A stretch of DNA of 64,000 bases, taken from Rhizoctonia solani (taxonomy: Eukaryota; Basidiomycota; Agaricomycetes; Cantharellales; Ceratobasidiaceae). The first letter of the stretch is position 1, and the number at the start of each line of letters is the position of its first letter. The notes under the pieces are model-generated. The model saw nothing but the letters and a program-made list of their open reading frames with translations, had not been told where the DNA came from and did no database searches. Location: the NCBI RefSeq assembly GCF_016906535.1, contig NC_057370.1:744001-808000 (forward strand), read 5' to 3'. Shown piece by piece: positions 38,896 to 56,082 of this stretch. A program made the position numbers and the translations under genes.

Positions 38896-40514
38896 ATGGC
38901 GAAGGGGCTAGTGCAGTTTGTTATCAACATCACGGCAATATCTTCGTGTCCTAGAGAACACCCCACAATAATTCTCGAACTTCCTTTATTGCTATACCTT
39001 GGTATGCCTTCGAGGATCGTATAAGTTTGCATAGGAGTGTAAGTCTGCTTGCCTGTGTCCGCCTTTTCAAGCTCTCCTTTGAGCATATAATTTGAGATTG
39101 TGTACTGTCATTTTCTACATATAAGTGTGCGTTGAGAGACACGTTCGGTAGTCTTTAGCCTTGAAAGTCTATGAAACGCAAGATGTCCGCGGGAAAACCC
39201 AAACACGACCCGGGATTATGTGGCGTTGATACAGTCCTACTGCAACGTGTACGCAAAATTGCCCCAGTCTGATACAAGCTAAACTCGGACTGGGCTTCAT
39301 TGTCATAAGGGTCAAGCCCTCAAGAAAACAATTGGGCCTGGCTCAGTGGAATGACCTTTTCAAAATACTCGACGTCATTTCACCCATTTTGGCGAAGTAA
39401 CATAATGCATTCCATACAGCCACTAAATATATTATGAAGGACTATTAGAAAAGGATTGAATAAGCTTAAAATCAAGGCCAGCTGTAGGGTGGCATTAAAT
39501 TTTGGATCGCTTAGTAGATTCGCACCATCTACTTTAAATTTGTCACACAAAGCAGCTGGGAACTTGAGCGGCCCGAGGTGACTCACTGGCCTATTTTAAA
39601 CTCAGATACGGCGGTATCATGCCCCCCTAGAAAAAAGAATAAATATCGTATTATCAAGGTCCGAAGAACTCCGCCTCTATTCCAGGGTCAGTACATGTCT
39701 GGTAACCATTCGGCTATTCATCTCTGCAACGTAGCATCATCAAACAGGTCAAATGACCTATGTGCGTGGATTCTCGCTTTGTGCCTGGGACTTTCGAGTC
39801 GGATGTGTTAATTCCTACTCATCTCATCATCACACGTACGCTGCCAAGATCTTAAGATTTCTTTGGTACCAGCAATGTACGGTGTCCAGGTACTAATGTG
39901 CTAATGATTTGCTTAATGGTCTATATGCACTCAGAAAAAACACGGTTGACATAGTTTAGTTTCCCCACCGTTCGGCTTAAATGATATAGGGAGAGTGCGG
40001 CGAGCATTTCTTAGTCGAAACACCAGGCCGAGGCTGAAAATATACCGGTAGCCAGGCTCAATTGATTCATTTCAAATACCAATGGTAAAATGAAATAACA
40101 GCATATAGCGCGGGCATAATTTCAACGAAGAAGCCCACAGCCACACCCACGCTTTCGACAACTGAGAGAGTAAGATAGCTTGTGCGCTGGCACAACATGC
40201 TCAGACTACTCCCGAGGTTGCCTTTTTGTTAGTGAAATGGTAGTTGGATGCACACGTTCGCCTTATTGACCATCTTCCGTTCGTGTCCACGCTCAGTGGA
40301 GTTTCGCTTAGGAACCTTGTGCCCAATATTGGTTCAAATTGTGTCTCCTGTAGTGCACTGAGTCCAAGCTTATTGATTCAAAGGCAGTCACATTGGCCGA
40401 TGGTTTTGAATAAAAGAGCCAGCGAGCATTGCTGGAAAGTACCCAGATCTCATTGTCTGAGCACTCTCTTTTGGTACACTTGTTCTTTACTCTCCTACGT
40501 ATTCTACGATTACC
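38896..40514. other. Intergenic region between the two GH12 copies
   Basis: 1.6 kb with no recognisable gene. Short frames only (for example minus strand 39380-39586). The last 150 bp resemble a promoter of copy 2 with a weak TATA-like GAATAAAAG near 40405. Confidence 0.5.
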
Positions 40515-41566
40515 ATGGTCAAGATCGCCGTCGCCGCCACTTCTTTGTCCTAACTGGCCTTGCCAGTGCCTCTCCAGCCTCTAAAGACCGAGTCGAACCT
40601 TGAAAAACGTTTCAACCTACTCAGTGGACAATGGGACAGCGAAAATATTGTACGTTTGTGCCCTTAGAATGCCGAGTCGAACCTTGAAAACGTTTCAACC
40701 TACTTAGGGACAATGGGATAGCGAAAATATTGTACGTTTGCGGACCATTTGTGTCTTCTAACGCTTATACAGGGAAATGGCCAATATATGTTATAACAAC
40801 CTCTGGGGAAAAGCAAGCCGGGACCTCGGGGTCTCAGAGCACTCAGGCACTCTCTATAGTGGGACCACCATCGGCTGGAGGACACAATACTCGTGGAGCG
40901 GCAATCCTAATGATGTGAAGAGCTGTAGGAGATCTTTCTATTCTAATTACTTTCACGCTTAGCTCATTTACGTTAGATGCAAACGCCGCCTTACTGAAGG
41001 GACTTGGCAAGCGACTCTCTGCCATCAAGACGATCCCACCACTTGGATGGACTTACTCTGCAGCTGCCAGCGACCTTGTTGCAAATGTATCCTATGATCT
41101 TTGGCTTAGCAACGTTCCCAATGGAACTGGTCACAGTACTACCAGTACATGAGATCATGATCTGGCTGAGCAATCAATCATTTTCACATACTCATACGAT
41201 AATGTATAATGATCGGTGGCCAAAGCTGGAAGGTCTTCAAGGGTAGGGTAGAGACTTGGGATGTCTACTCTTTTGTCGCTTCGAATGAATTGACAAACTA
41301 CAACGCCGACTTGAAGCCTTTCTTTAGTGAGCGATAGTTTTGCATACACGCGTTAGTTATTAATGTACTAACCGTTTATTCACAAAGCCTACTTGAGCTC
41401 ATCGCATGGTGTGAGCCTCAACCAATACCTCGTCGCTCTACAGGCTGGTACTGAACCCTTCCAGAGTAAGTGCAAATTATTTCTGGAGAGTAACTAGAAT
41501 ATGAACGTTATTTGAGCAGAGACCGGTACTTTGACTACCACTGCATACACCGCTGCGATCAACTAG
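40515..41566 (+). pseudogene. GH12 endoglucanase pseudogene (copy 2)
   Basis: Clearly a paralogue of the gene at 37852. It keeps the ATG, signal-peptide start MVKIAVAATS, the LEKR propeptide end, intron positions, the YSWSGNPNDVKS-coding stretch, ASDLVANVSYDLWLSN, QYLVALQAGTEPFQ and the terminal TAAIN plus stop. Lesions: stop codon TAA at codon 13 (40551), a tandem duplication of about 70 bp over the exon 1/intron 1 junction, frame breaks around 40780-40800, loss of two bases at about 41149 exactly before the nucleophile Glu codon, and replacement of the stretch after the IWLSN motif by unrelated sequence. Some single-base lesions could be sequencing errors, but the duplication, the two-base loss and the lost segment cannot. 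The copy is probably dead. Confidence 0.78.
40588..40740 (+). repeat. Partial tandem duplication at the 5' end of GH12 copy 2
   Basis: A segment starting CCGAGTCGAACC and ending GTACGTTTG occurs at 40588-40659 and again at 40672-40740, 12 bp apart. The second copy is shorter by a few bases. It spans the end of exon 1 and the 5' splice site, so the pseudogene has two competing donor sites. Confidence 0.8.
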
Positions 41567-42043
41567 TACTATAGTTGGCGAAATGACTCCTTTAATCATT
41601 CGAGGCATTTAACGAAACGTTGTCTACTATTTTATAAGGCTTTTATTAAATACAAATACATGCTGGGACTACAGATTGATTGAAAGGTCTAGGGAAGTCT
41701 GTGCCAAGAAGCATTGAGTATGGGCGGACTTTTAGCAGTTGGCGCCAGCATAGGCGTCATACGGTATCATAAACTAGCCACAGCTTAGCTCAGAAGGCCT
41801 GGCGCTTACTGGATTTGACACCAACGTCGCCAGCGCTTCAGTCGCGCAATGCGCGTGATTGCTCATGAAATAGGCAAAGTCACGGCCCCTGTGGACCATG
41901 TATATGATCTCAAGCAGTCGCGCTCGCGTATATAGAATACTTTTTCCGATTCTTTATCTCCAACATATTTGAATTTCTTGAAGCCTCTTGTATACCTCTT
42001 ACACTGGTCTGCCCCAAGCAAAACTTTGTCACTGAATATAATT
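41567..42043. other. Intergenic region
   Basis: 477 bp between the GH12 pseudogene and the lipase gene. An open frame runs upstream from the lipase ATG to 41969 and could add 25 residues to its N-terminus. Nothing else recognised. Confidence 0.45.
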
Positions 42044-44638
42044 ATGCATCGATCACAAGATGACGGCCAGAGGGATGATACCACCCCGGCGTGGCAGCGT
42101 TTCTCGAACATGGGATTATCGGCTGCTTCTGTAGCCACTTCATTTGGATTTACTGCCGTAACGAGAGGAACACAACTAGGGGTGCGTTTTTATACTCACG
42201 TTTCGAGCCCGTAATCGATTTGCCTCCAAAGAGCACCCAAAGTCTTACGAAGCGTATCTCAGGATCTCTGCTTACTCTCATCATTTCTTTTTGTAGTTTG
42301 GAATTGCTCGAGGCATCACGTCCGCTGTGGCCTATAATTCCACTGCGTTAGCCGAAAACGTCATACTTGGCGAACAAATCGGTGTGGCAAAAACTGTGGG
42401 GAGGGCTATCAACTCTGCATTTGGTATCGCCGAATCTGTTGCTCTTGCTCCAATCCACCTAGGTCACAACATAGCGAGTACATCACTCGTAGCAGCATCC
42501 TCCTCCCTGGAATTGCTCGTGTGGATGTTTGGAACTCAAGAAGTTGGATTTTCACTTGCAGAATTCCGCACGCTCATCCAGAGAGAATGGTCCGATCCCC
42601 CTGGAGCAGAAACTCTTCCTCCAGAGAGATACGGAGCCGCGAGCATAGCTCGAGCACTGGTAGCATGGGCTGCACTCCAAGATGCGACTAGTAGTTGGGG
42701 GATACAAAGATGCCTAAGGAATTCGCGAGAAATTTCAATGGCTGAATGGAGAGGAGAAATACAGCTTGAGCCATCTTCAGACACCGATTACGAACCGTTG
42801 GGGGAGGATTTTGAGATTGTCATCACGTCGGATGAGGAGCTCCCAAATGATGGAGGGACACTCGTAGAGGCCCAAATCTCACGTTTCAGGCCACCTGGCG
42901 CCTATGTGTGGGGGGAACCAGAAGAACTTTCTCCTAGTCCTTCGAGTGAATCTACCGCGTCTTCAAGATCTGTCACCCTATTGAATGAAACGACTCTACC
43001 TCCTGCTCCACAAGGTGTGGTTGATTGGGCTCACCTCCGCCCTATACTTCGCCGTATGTCCCACCTAGTTGTTGGTGGATATGGCGGCGCTTCGTTCTTA
43101 TTCTTTGGTTTAACATTCCCATCAACCGGAGAATCAGACGACCCGACTAAAGTGCAGGATGCTACATCTTCGGAGAATGGCCAGAGTATATCTAGAATTG
43201 TTCAGGAGGCTGAATCCGAGGCACGCGTGCCACCGCCCCGACCGGCTGAACCAAGCCGAACATGGTGGGGTCTCATAACTGGGCGGCATGATCAAGAAAT
43301 ATTCGAGCGTTTTGCTGAGCATGGTGCAGAGAAAGTGGAAGGGAAAGCCAATACAGCGACGTTGGGCGATGCAAGCCGTTTGCCTAGGTTTTGGGTTTTG
43401 ACGGACCATGGGAGGAGGCAAATAGTGCTCGTATTGAGGGGTAAGCTTGTTTTGCGTAGCTCATGAGTGGCTTCTGACTCTCGTAAAGGAACTTACTCGC
43501 TAAACGAGCTAGCTATCGTAAGACAACCCAACCTCTCCAAGTTGGCTTTTTGATGAATATTTCAGGACCTGACTTGCGAACCGGTCCCATTCATACCTGT
43601 GCGAGAAACGCCCGCGTTCAAGTCCAAGGACGATTCCCAGAATCATGACACAGAGCAAGGAAATGAAACGCACTTTGTGCATGGGGGGATGCTAAAGACA
43701 GCTGAGCTTATGGGTCTACCTGGGAGGCCTGTCCACGCGGCAATCGCAAAGGCACTTGGGAAGAATCGTGGTTATGGTACGTATGATGAATGACATTAAA
43801 CTAGTTCCTAATTCTGGTGGCCCGTCATAGATCTCGTATTAACCGGACATTCCCTTGGAGCCGGAGTGGCCTCCTTACTTTCTCTGGTGCGTGCTAATCT
43901 CGTCATAAAATAGAATGCTACCTCTGAAACTCGATTAGATGTGGGCCGACCCTTCAACCGGACTTACAGTTCGTCGAAGTGGACTTCCGTCTCACAGACG
44001 TGTAACAGCGTATTGCTTTGGTCCACCGTGTATCATGTCACCTGAGCTATCGAAATTGGCCAAGTCTATGGTCACTTCTTTCGTTTATTCTCACGACATC
44101 GTCTCGACACTGTCACTTGGGTCTGTCAGAGATATGCAACGTGCGGCTGCGTGGTTGTGTGTTGGATCTGGCGATGAGAGTTGTGGGAGTGTATTGAGCA
44201 AAGCTACCAGGCGGAAATTTGGGCGACAAGGCGAAGAGGAAGAAGCGCAAGCCACTGAGAAATGGGTGAGCATCTTCATAGACAGCTATCATTATTCGGT
44301 CATCATTTGGTACTAATCTTGCATCAGCTGTTGGCATTCCGAAAAACCCTGGAGGCAAACATGAATATGGCTGATCTATTTCCACCTGGACGAGTTCTTT
44401 GGGCGCTTAACGACTGCGATGTTAGCCAACAAACGACTGGGAACTCCAACCCTGTCCAACCTGGCGTTTTACGACTCTTTGAAGTTGATGAAGTGGAAAC
44501 GGCCTTTTCTCAGATCGTGTTTTCCCGGGATATGCTCTCGTAGGTGCCTGGATGATCAAGTTAGCTCACAAAACTCACTGATAATCTAGTTCTCATTTGC
44601 CGCACAACTACAATCGAGTTATTCAAGAGCTTCTTTAA
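42044..44638 (+). CDS. Class 3 lipase, sn-1 diacylglycerol-lipase type
   Basis: Lipase_3 family alpha/beta hydrolase. The nucleophile elbow is LVLTGHSLGAGVASLLSL (Ser in GHSLG, about 43840-43860), preceded by a beta-strand RRQIVLVLRG and the spliced GTYS that forms the oxyanion region. The catalytic Asp region is probably SFVYSHDIVSTLSLG (HD pair). The C-terminal PPGRVLWA and SSHLPHNYNRVIQELL supply the final His. This combination (YxHDxV, PGRVLW, H-x-Y at the end) is that of fungal and animal diacylglycerol lipases. The N-terminal 350 residues contain hydrophobic/amphipathic stretches (FGIAESVALAPIHLG, LVVGGYGGASFLFFGLTF) consistent with membrane association. Six or so introns. Start ATG 42044 (MHRSQDDGQ); 41969 is an alternative. 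Confidence 0.8.
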
Positions 44639-44764
44639 TCTTCAAGTCAAGATGTTGTCAGATCTGCCACAACATGTTGAACAGGCGCAACAGTATTCCT
44701 AGATAGCATGTATTGGCGTTAAAAATACAATGAGATTACCGTACAAAAATCCAAGGAGCAACAA

Positions 44765-45225
44765 TTACGTGCTCTCCAGTTGGTCTCGAGGTCGGTAGGT
44801 GATACCACGACTGTGCAAGTCATCTATCACATCCTCAGGCACACGTCCTGATACACGAACCGCGTACATCCCTTTTACATATTTGTCTTGGGAATAATAC
44901 GTTAGGCATATTAAGTATATGTCAAATTTACTTACGGACTCGCTGCCATCTCCCAACCCAGCTGTCCTCTGGGTTCATGAGTGCAATGACACCATCGAAA
45001 GTAGCACTTGTTCTATGTTGAACGTTTTCTGAGCTCCCCTTGAGCTACGAAGCACCATCGTTGAGAACGAAAAACACGAACGGAAGAGTGGCCTTGGACT
45101 TACCTGCAAAATCTCATCGCAATTCGGACACCGACCCTTTTAAAGTCCTGTGCGGTCTGAATAATCGAACAGAGCAAACAGGCTCGCAAGTTTCGCGCCT
45201 TGGCGCCGCTGGGGATTGTGGACAT
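44765..45225 (-). CDS. SPT4: Transcription elongation factor Spt4
   Basis: Small zinc-finger protein that binds Spt5 NGN to form DSIF and keeps RNA polymerase II processive. Visible: [12 protein letters not shown] with the first zinc Cys pair (residues 16 and 19), CPNCDEILQ with the second pair, [19 protein letters not shown] and WQRV joined by an intron to [20 protein letters not shown], ending RPRDQLEST. About 115 aa, normal size. Start ATG 45225 (MSTIPSGAK). A frame break at plus-strand 45131-45132, between the Cys pairs, is repaired by one more G (minus strand), which then gives the second Cys pair exactly; probably a base-call error. Head to head with SDA1, start codons 87 bp apart. Confidence 0.87.
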
Positions 45226-45312
45226 GGTCGTGTCTTGAAAGGTGGCGGCTGGCACGTGATCGACGGCCTGTCATGAATTTGATCTCAAATTTAGTGGGAT
45301 CCAAAACGAACC

Positions 45313-48082
45313 ATGACCCGCAAAGTCGGCCGCGGTGCACTCCTCACATCAAATCTCCCTCAGCTTCAGAACTTAATAAAGAGAGATCCTGTATCATACA
45401 GGGATGAATTTCTGCAGCAATGGGGCCACTACGACTCGATTAGAAGGATATTTGCTTTGAAACCGGACGATAATGCGCAAGCAGAGAGGTTTAGGGAGCT
45501 TGTGACATTCATATCTCATGTAGGTTCAATATTAACCGATAATCATGGCTTATCTTATACTATATGCAGGTCGCACAATGCTTTCCAAAAGAGACCGCCG
45601 ATTTCCCTTCGCATTTGTCCGAGCTATTATTACAGAATTATTCGACCCTCACTCCCGATACACGTAAAACTCTGGTATCAAACCTAGTAATGTTAAGGAA
45701 TAAGGATGTTATCTCATCCGTCGAGTGAGCTTAAAACATTAGTATTGCATTGTACTATCTAACGGACTCTTACCAGACTCCTTAAATCACTCTTTCCGCT
45801 TCTCCCTAAAACCACATCCTCATCTCTCCGAAGCTTCATTCGCAAAACTATCTTGACTGACATCCGAACTGCTAATCAAAAGACCAAGAATCACAAACTT
45901 AATCGAGCCGTACAGGCAATGCTTTTTGGTATGGTCGAGCGTGGCATGGATGGAGAAGTGCAAGGTGATAAGGGTAAACTCAGAAGCAAGCCTGTGGGAG
46001 AGCGGGAGACTGGTGAGGAAGCCATGTGGGCTATTATGGTCGCGAAGGAACTCTGGAAGAAGGGTGTCTGGTGAGCCTAAACGACCTTTACAAGCATACT
46101 TGAATTGAGGTCTGGCGTAGGAACGACGCCAAGACTGTATCGATTGTTGAGTTGGGATGTTTCCATCCTGTAACCAAAGTACAGAGCGCATCATTACACT
46201 TCTTTTTGGGAAGCGACGAAGAGGCTCAAGATAGCGACGAAGAAGAAGATGAGGTAGGAGTTTAGCTATTTTATATGGTTTAGCATCTAAATGTTTTAGT
46301 AGGGGCCAGATATGAAGGCACTCCAACATAAGCGGACGATCAACAAAAAGACTCGAAGTGGTGAAAAGAAGATCGCAAAAAGTGCTAAACAGGCAAAGAA
46401 AGTGAGCGTCAATTCGTTCCTAAATTGGGTAGTGCTAATTATACTGCTAGAAACAAAGAGCTAAAGCTAGCGATGAGTCCAAAGCAAATTTTACTGCACT
46501 TCAGCTCTTGAACGACCCCCAAACATTTGGCGAAAAACTCTACGACTTATTGAATAAATATGGCATGTCCGGCGCATTTTCTGATATACCATATACTGAC
46601 TCTGAGAAGACAAACGATTCTCCCTGGACCACAAAATTCTGATGATGCAGCTCCTTAGTCGAGTCATGGGCGCGCATAAACTCTGCGTGCTTTCATTCTA
46701 CTCGTTCATTGTCAAGTACGTTTCATGGTTCTTCTACAAACTTTCATCTCATGACGATCACAGGTACCTCACATACCACCAATTACGAGTAACATCCATC
46801 CTAGTTGCCCTTGCTCAATCCACACACGACCTCACACCTCCCGATGTCCTAGAACCCGTCATTCGAAAGATCGCTCATGAATTTGTCCATCCGGGTGTTG
46901 GGCCCGAAGTCATTGCCGCCGGACTCAACTCGATTCGTGAAGTCGCACGACGACAACCGTGGTGTGTTCCACAGGACCTGCTCGGCGACTTGATCGAGTA
47001 CAGAAAGAGCCGAGACAAGGGTGTGACCAGCGCAGCCAGGAGTCTATTACAATTGTATAGGGAGGTCAACCCAGGAATGTTGAAGCGCCGGGAGAGAGGG
47101 AAGAGCGCCAGCATGGGGATGAAGACTGGGTCTGGACCATTACCGTTTGGGTATGCACCAGGCGCTGCGAGGGGAATCGAGGGTCTCGAGGCAAGTTGCC
47201 TTTTTTTTTGGGGGGGGGGGTAGTCGCATACATTCAACTAACGAAGTAGTTAGTTACTCGAGGAGCATTTGGAAAACAAAAACACTGGGGACTCGGATGC
47301 TGGTTCCGATGCTGGCTCTGAAGATGGTGACGGTTGGGACGGTTGGGATGTTGAATCCGACTCGGACGAGTCTTCATCGGCATCCGAGGGCTGGATCGAT
47401 GTGGAGTCTGATAGCGAGGAGTTGGATGTTAGCGACAGTGACGACGAAGAGGACAAGAAGAAAAAGAAGAAAGGCAAACAGGAGGAGTCAGAGGACGAGA
47501 ATGATGAGGAACTCGGACCGGACTCCGAGCAAAAGTCCGAAGAGACGCGGGTGTCCACTCTGGCAACGACTAAAGTCAGTTATTTTCGAATTAGACGGAG
47601 GTGGAAGTTGGTAGTACTGACTACTAAAACTGAATTAGATCCTCACTCCTGCGGATTTTGCACTTTTAAACGAACTTCGCATCAAAGCAGCAACCAAAGA
47701 GGCCGAATCCGGTGGAGGGTCCGCAGCCAAGCGAAAATTGGCGGTACTGGAGGCCCAGAAAAAGGCCAACGCTCAAAACCCTGGTGACGTGTTTTTGTCC
47801 GAGGGTGACATTGAAGGACCCCGCAAGAAAGCCAAGGCAGACTACGAAGAACGTATGGCATCTATTCAAAAGGGACGTGAGGGACGTGAGAAGTTTGGTT
47901 CAGCCAAGGGCAAGAAGAAGAAGGACGTACCAAGCAGCTCGACAAATCGTGAAAAGGCCAGGAACAAGCCGTTGATGATGATCCTCGCAAGTGGAGCAGT
48001 GAGGAGCAAGAAGAAAGCTAGTTTGAGAGATAAGCAGAAGAAGCTTCGTGCGCATATAGACCGGGCGAAGAAAGCCAAGTAA
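45313..48082 (+). CDS. SDA1: SDA1-family ribosome biogenesis protein
   Basis: Nucleolar/nuclear protein required for 60S pre-ribosome maturation and export. Homology blocks in order: [20 protein letters not shown] at the N-terminus, [143 protein letters not shown] long acidic Ser/Asp/Glu region (47270-47560), [18 protein letters not shown], and a Lys-rich tail with [18 protein letters not shown] follow. Two introns appear to be GC-AG type (46563-46606 and 47191-47253). Remaining introns are GT-AG. About 730 aa, as expected. The alternating acidic and basic C-terminal parts suit a nucleolar protein. Confidence 0.9.
46563..46606 (+). other. Probable GC-AG intron in SDA1 (first)
   Basis: Conserved coding on both sides (LYDLLNKY and [12 protein letters not shown]) is joined in frame only if the 44-nt segment GCATGT...CTCTGAG is removed. 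It contains a good branch-point (TACTGAC). The GT four bases downstream gives the wrong frame. A base-call error combined with another donor is the alternative. Confidence 0.5.
47191..47253 (+). other. GC-AG intron in SDA1 (second), with T9/G11 tract
   Basis: The intron starts GCAAGT after GAG, the consensus GC donor, and ends GTAGTTAG. Removal in phase 0 joins GIEGLE to LLEEHLEN. Inside lies an uninterrupted run of nine T followed by eleven G (47201-47220), the longest mononucleotide junction in a coding gene of the window. Confidence 0.7.
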
Positions 48083-48314
48083 AGACCTTGTGAATCTCGC
48101 CTCAGATTTTGTATACCTATTCCAATTTAAGACTTATGTGTGTCTGCTTCTGCCAAGATGCGGCGGGTATCTGATTAACTCAGCTCGGCAAGCCGAATGC
48201 CGCCGGTTGGGTGATGATCACGTCAGATTCACGTGCGCCGAAATTATTATCGCAGGGACGGGCTTGGTCGGATTTACCACGACCAGATTATCGGTCAACG
48301 CTCTGGGCGATACA

Positions 48315-48320
48315 TATAAA
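48315..48320 (+). promoter_or_regulatory. TATA box of KGD4-like gene
   Basis: TATAAA in the context TACATATAAAGTC, 70 bp upstream of the ATG at 48390. Position fits; no other evidence. Confidence 0.45.
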
Positions 48321-48389
48321 GTCTCTGGGCGCCGTGCATACCTACCCCACTTCCCCGCCCTCTTACCCATTTGAAAATTTCAGTTCACC

Positions 48390-48818
48390 ATGATTGCCTC
48401 TCGCTCTGTCGCTGCTGCTGCTCGTGTGCACAAGCCTATGATCCACTTTTTGGGCAAGCGCAATATGCCCACTGGTATGTCGCATGACTTGCCTAATGTA
48501 GACAATCACAAGCTAATATCGTCTCTCAGAACCTCACGTCCCTGCTCCGCACCCTGCAGCACCTCCTGAGAGCCGCACGACCTTTGAAGAGTTCAGGCGC
48601 AAGTTCAGGGCATACCAATCTCCTGCTCCTCGCAAGAGCCACAATGAAGACGTACAAGTATACAACGACATATGGGACGCCCCTAGCCGCTTCTGGAGAA
48701 ACCAGCTTGTCATTTCCGAGCGTGAGATGAATGCAGTCATGGTATGCCAGTATTCTCGGGATGACTCATGACTGATGCTTATTCATGCAACTTACAGAGC
48801 GGCGGTGCGGCATACTGA
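48390..48818 (+). CDS. KGD4: Kgd4/Ymr31 (MRPS36-like) subunit of 2-oxoglutarate dehydrogenase
   Basis: Small mitochondrial protein that tethers the E3 subunit to the E1-E2 core of the 2-oxoglutarate dehydrogenase complex; formerly listed as a mitochondrial ribosomal protein. Seen: mitochondrial presequence MIASRSVAAAARVHKP, then PMIHFLGKRNMP, the conserved motif of the family (I-x-F-x-G-K-R), a His/Pro-rich APHPAAPPES segment after the first intron (about 48475-48531), and a C-terminal helix RFWRNQLVISEREMNAVMSG ending in GGAAY after a second intron. The last part aligns with the family's terminal (R/K)(K/R)xxSxxEMxxIxxGG pattern. About 102 aa. Confidence is limited by the shortness of the protein. 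Confidence 0.7.
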
Positions 48819-48994
48819 AAACACATGCCATCGTATTGTGCTGTAGTTGTATTCATATTCGCGTCTCGTCACCCAAAATGTACAGTATACCATCTTGAGA
48901 GTCTCGCTCTTTTCTTCTTCGTTGTACAAATTTTATAAATTTGGTCAATGATATGATGTACATTATCTCAATTTACGCGCTCGGCGCTTAACAC

Positions 48995-50069
48995 CTAGTC
49001 GCGCTCAGCATAAGCGAGCAAGTGTCGCTCGAGTTCCTCCTCGGGCATTGTTCTCCAACGGCCATCCTCGCCGCCTCCAGTAGACACAATCCCAATCTCA
49101 AGTTCGCCAGGCTTGAAGTCCGTCGATAACACAGTTGAGATTGCTTCGATTGCCATCTGAGCGGGAGACAGTTATGAGAAACGCCCTGTCAACTCGTGCG
49201 GGGGGAGCTGTCCCACGTACCTCAATGACCTGGTCTCGCTCCAATTTCTTCCCCGCAACACTAGCGTCATCCGATGCACCGTCAAGCTTTTTCCACCGCT
49301 TCTCCAGGAAGTTCATGGATTCTTGTTGTTTCTGGCCAGCGGCTGTCGCGTGGAATCCAACAAAGTAACCGGCGGGATCCAGCTTGAATATTTGTGGACC
49401 AGTCTCAGGATCAATACCAATTAGAATCATAGCTAACGAACGGATATAAATTACTCTAGGCCTTCAAATTTAGATTTGATGCATTGACTCACCGATACCC
49501 AGAGGTCGCATAGCAGCTCGCTGAGTATAAACCTGGTTAATATTGGCCATTCGACGAGCCAGTGCGTCTGGGGTGATCTCATAACCATATTTATAACGGA
49601 ACTCGGCGGCTTCTGCTCGAGCACGGGCTACCTGTGCCCTGGCATCGGCTAGGTATTCATATATCAGACTTTGAAGCATTATTTTTGTAGGCAAGAGCTC
49701 ACCTATGAGTCCGACCATGACACAACCAATCGTTGGGGTGAGACTGAACAAATGGGTAATAGTCGACGCATCAACAAGTTTGTCCTAGACCAACCCAATG
49801 CACTCAAAACTTGCATAAGTGAGACTTAAATTCCGTACTCACAGGGACTTTCTTCTGTGTGATCACTACACAAGTGTCCTTGCCCCGGATAGAAATGGCG
49901 GTCTGCCCAGACCCAGAAATGGCCTTGAATGCATACTCTAATCACGGTCAAACCGATTACTATATGCTCCCATTCACAATCCCAGCATCGATTTCATCTT
50001 ACCGACTTGGTAGAGACGACCCTCAGGAGAGAATACAGTGAGATATCGGTCGTAAGATGTGCGACTCAT
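48995..50069 (-). CDS. SCL1: 20S proteasome subunit alpha-1 (Scl1 / PSMA6)
   Basis: Structural subunit of the outer ring of the 20S core. The alpha signature is present at the N-terminus: [19 protein letters not shown], followed by [19 protein letters not shown] and [18 protein letters not shown], the last being characteristic of alpha-1. Further blocks: [112 protein letters not shown], end LLAYAERD. Start MSRTSYDR (50069). Five short introns. About 260 aa, standard. Frame intact. Head to head with RPC1 (147 bp between start codons). Confidence 0.94.
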
Positions 50070-50216
50070 GGTTGTGCTATAGACGCGCCCAGGGAGGAAG
50101 GTGACGCGTCTCCCTCGAGTGTGATCGGGGTCCCTGAGTGATCAACACGTGACTAGGGAAGTTGTAAATTACTTGTACAATTGTTTTGTGGCTCTTTCCC
50201 CGCTATAACTCATGAG

Positions 50217-55773
<5,557 letters not shown>

Positions 55774-56082
55774 TTATTCACTGCTATTAGTTCACCTTTT
55801 CAGATTGTATACCTCTTGAAACTATATGATAGCAATCGCCTGCAGGATAACCCCTCAGTGCGCAACCACCATCAGAACCAGAATACTCCGTCGGTTTACA
55901 ATACCCCGTCACAGGAAGTCGGGGGTGAAATAAATGGTCAATAATTGCGTAATAATTACATGTTTCTTGCGGTGCATATCATTATAATATTGCACGAGTG
56001 TTTGGCTGCATATATATCAATATATATACTCCTTGATAAAGAGAACTTGCCTACTCAATCAACGACACCCAACGTGCGATGA
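55774..56082. other. Intergenic region between RPC1 and the palindrome
   Basis: About 310 bp of AT-rich sequence with ATATAT runs near 56010-56030. Holds the 3' end of RPC1 and the outer border of the left palindrome arm. No gene seen. Confidence 0.5.
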
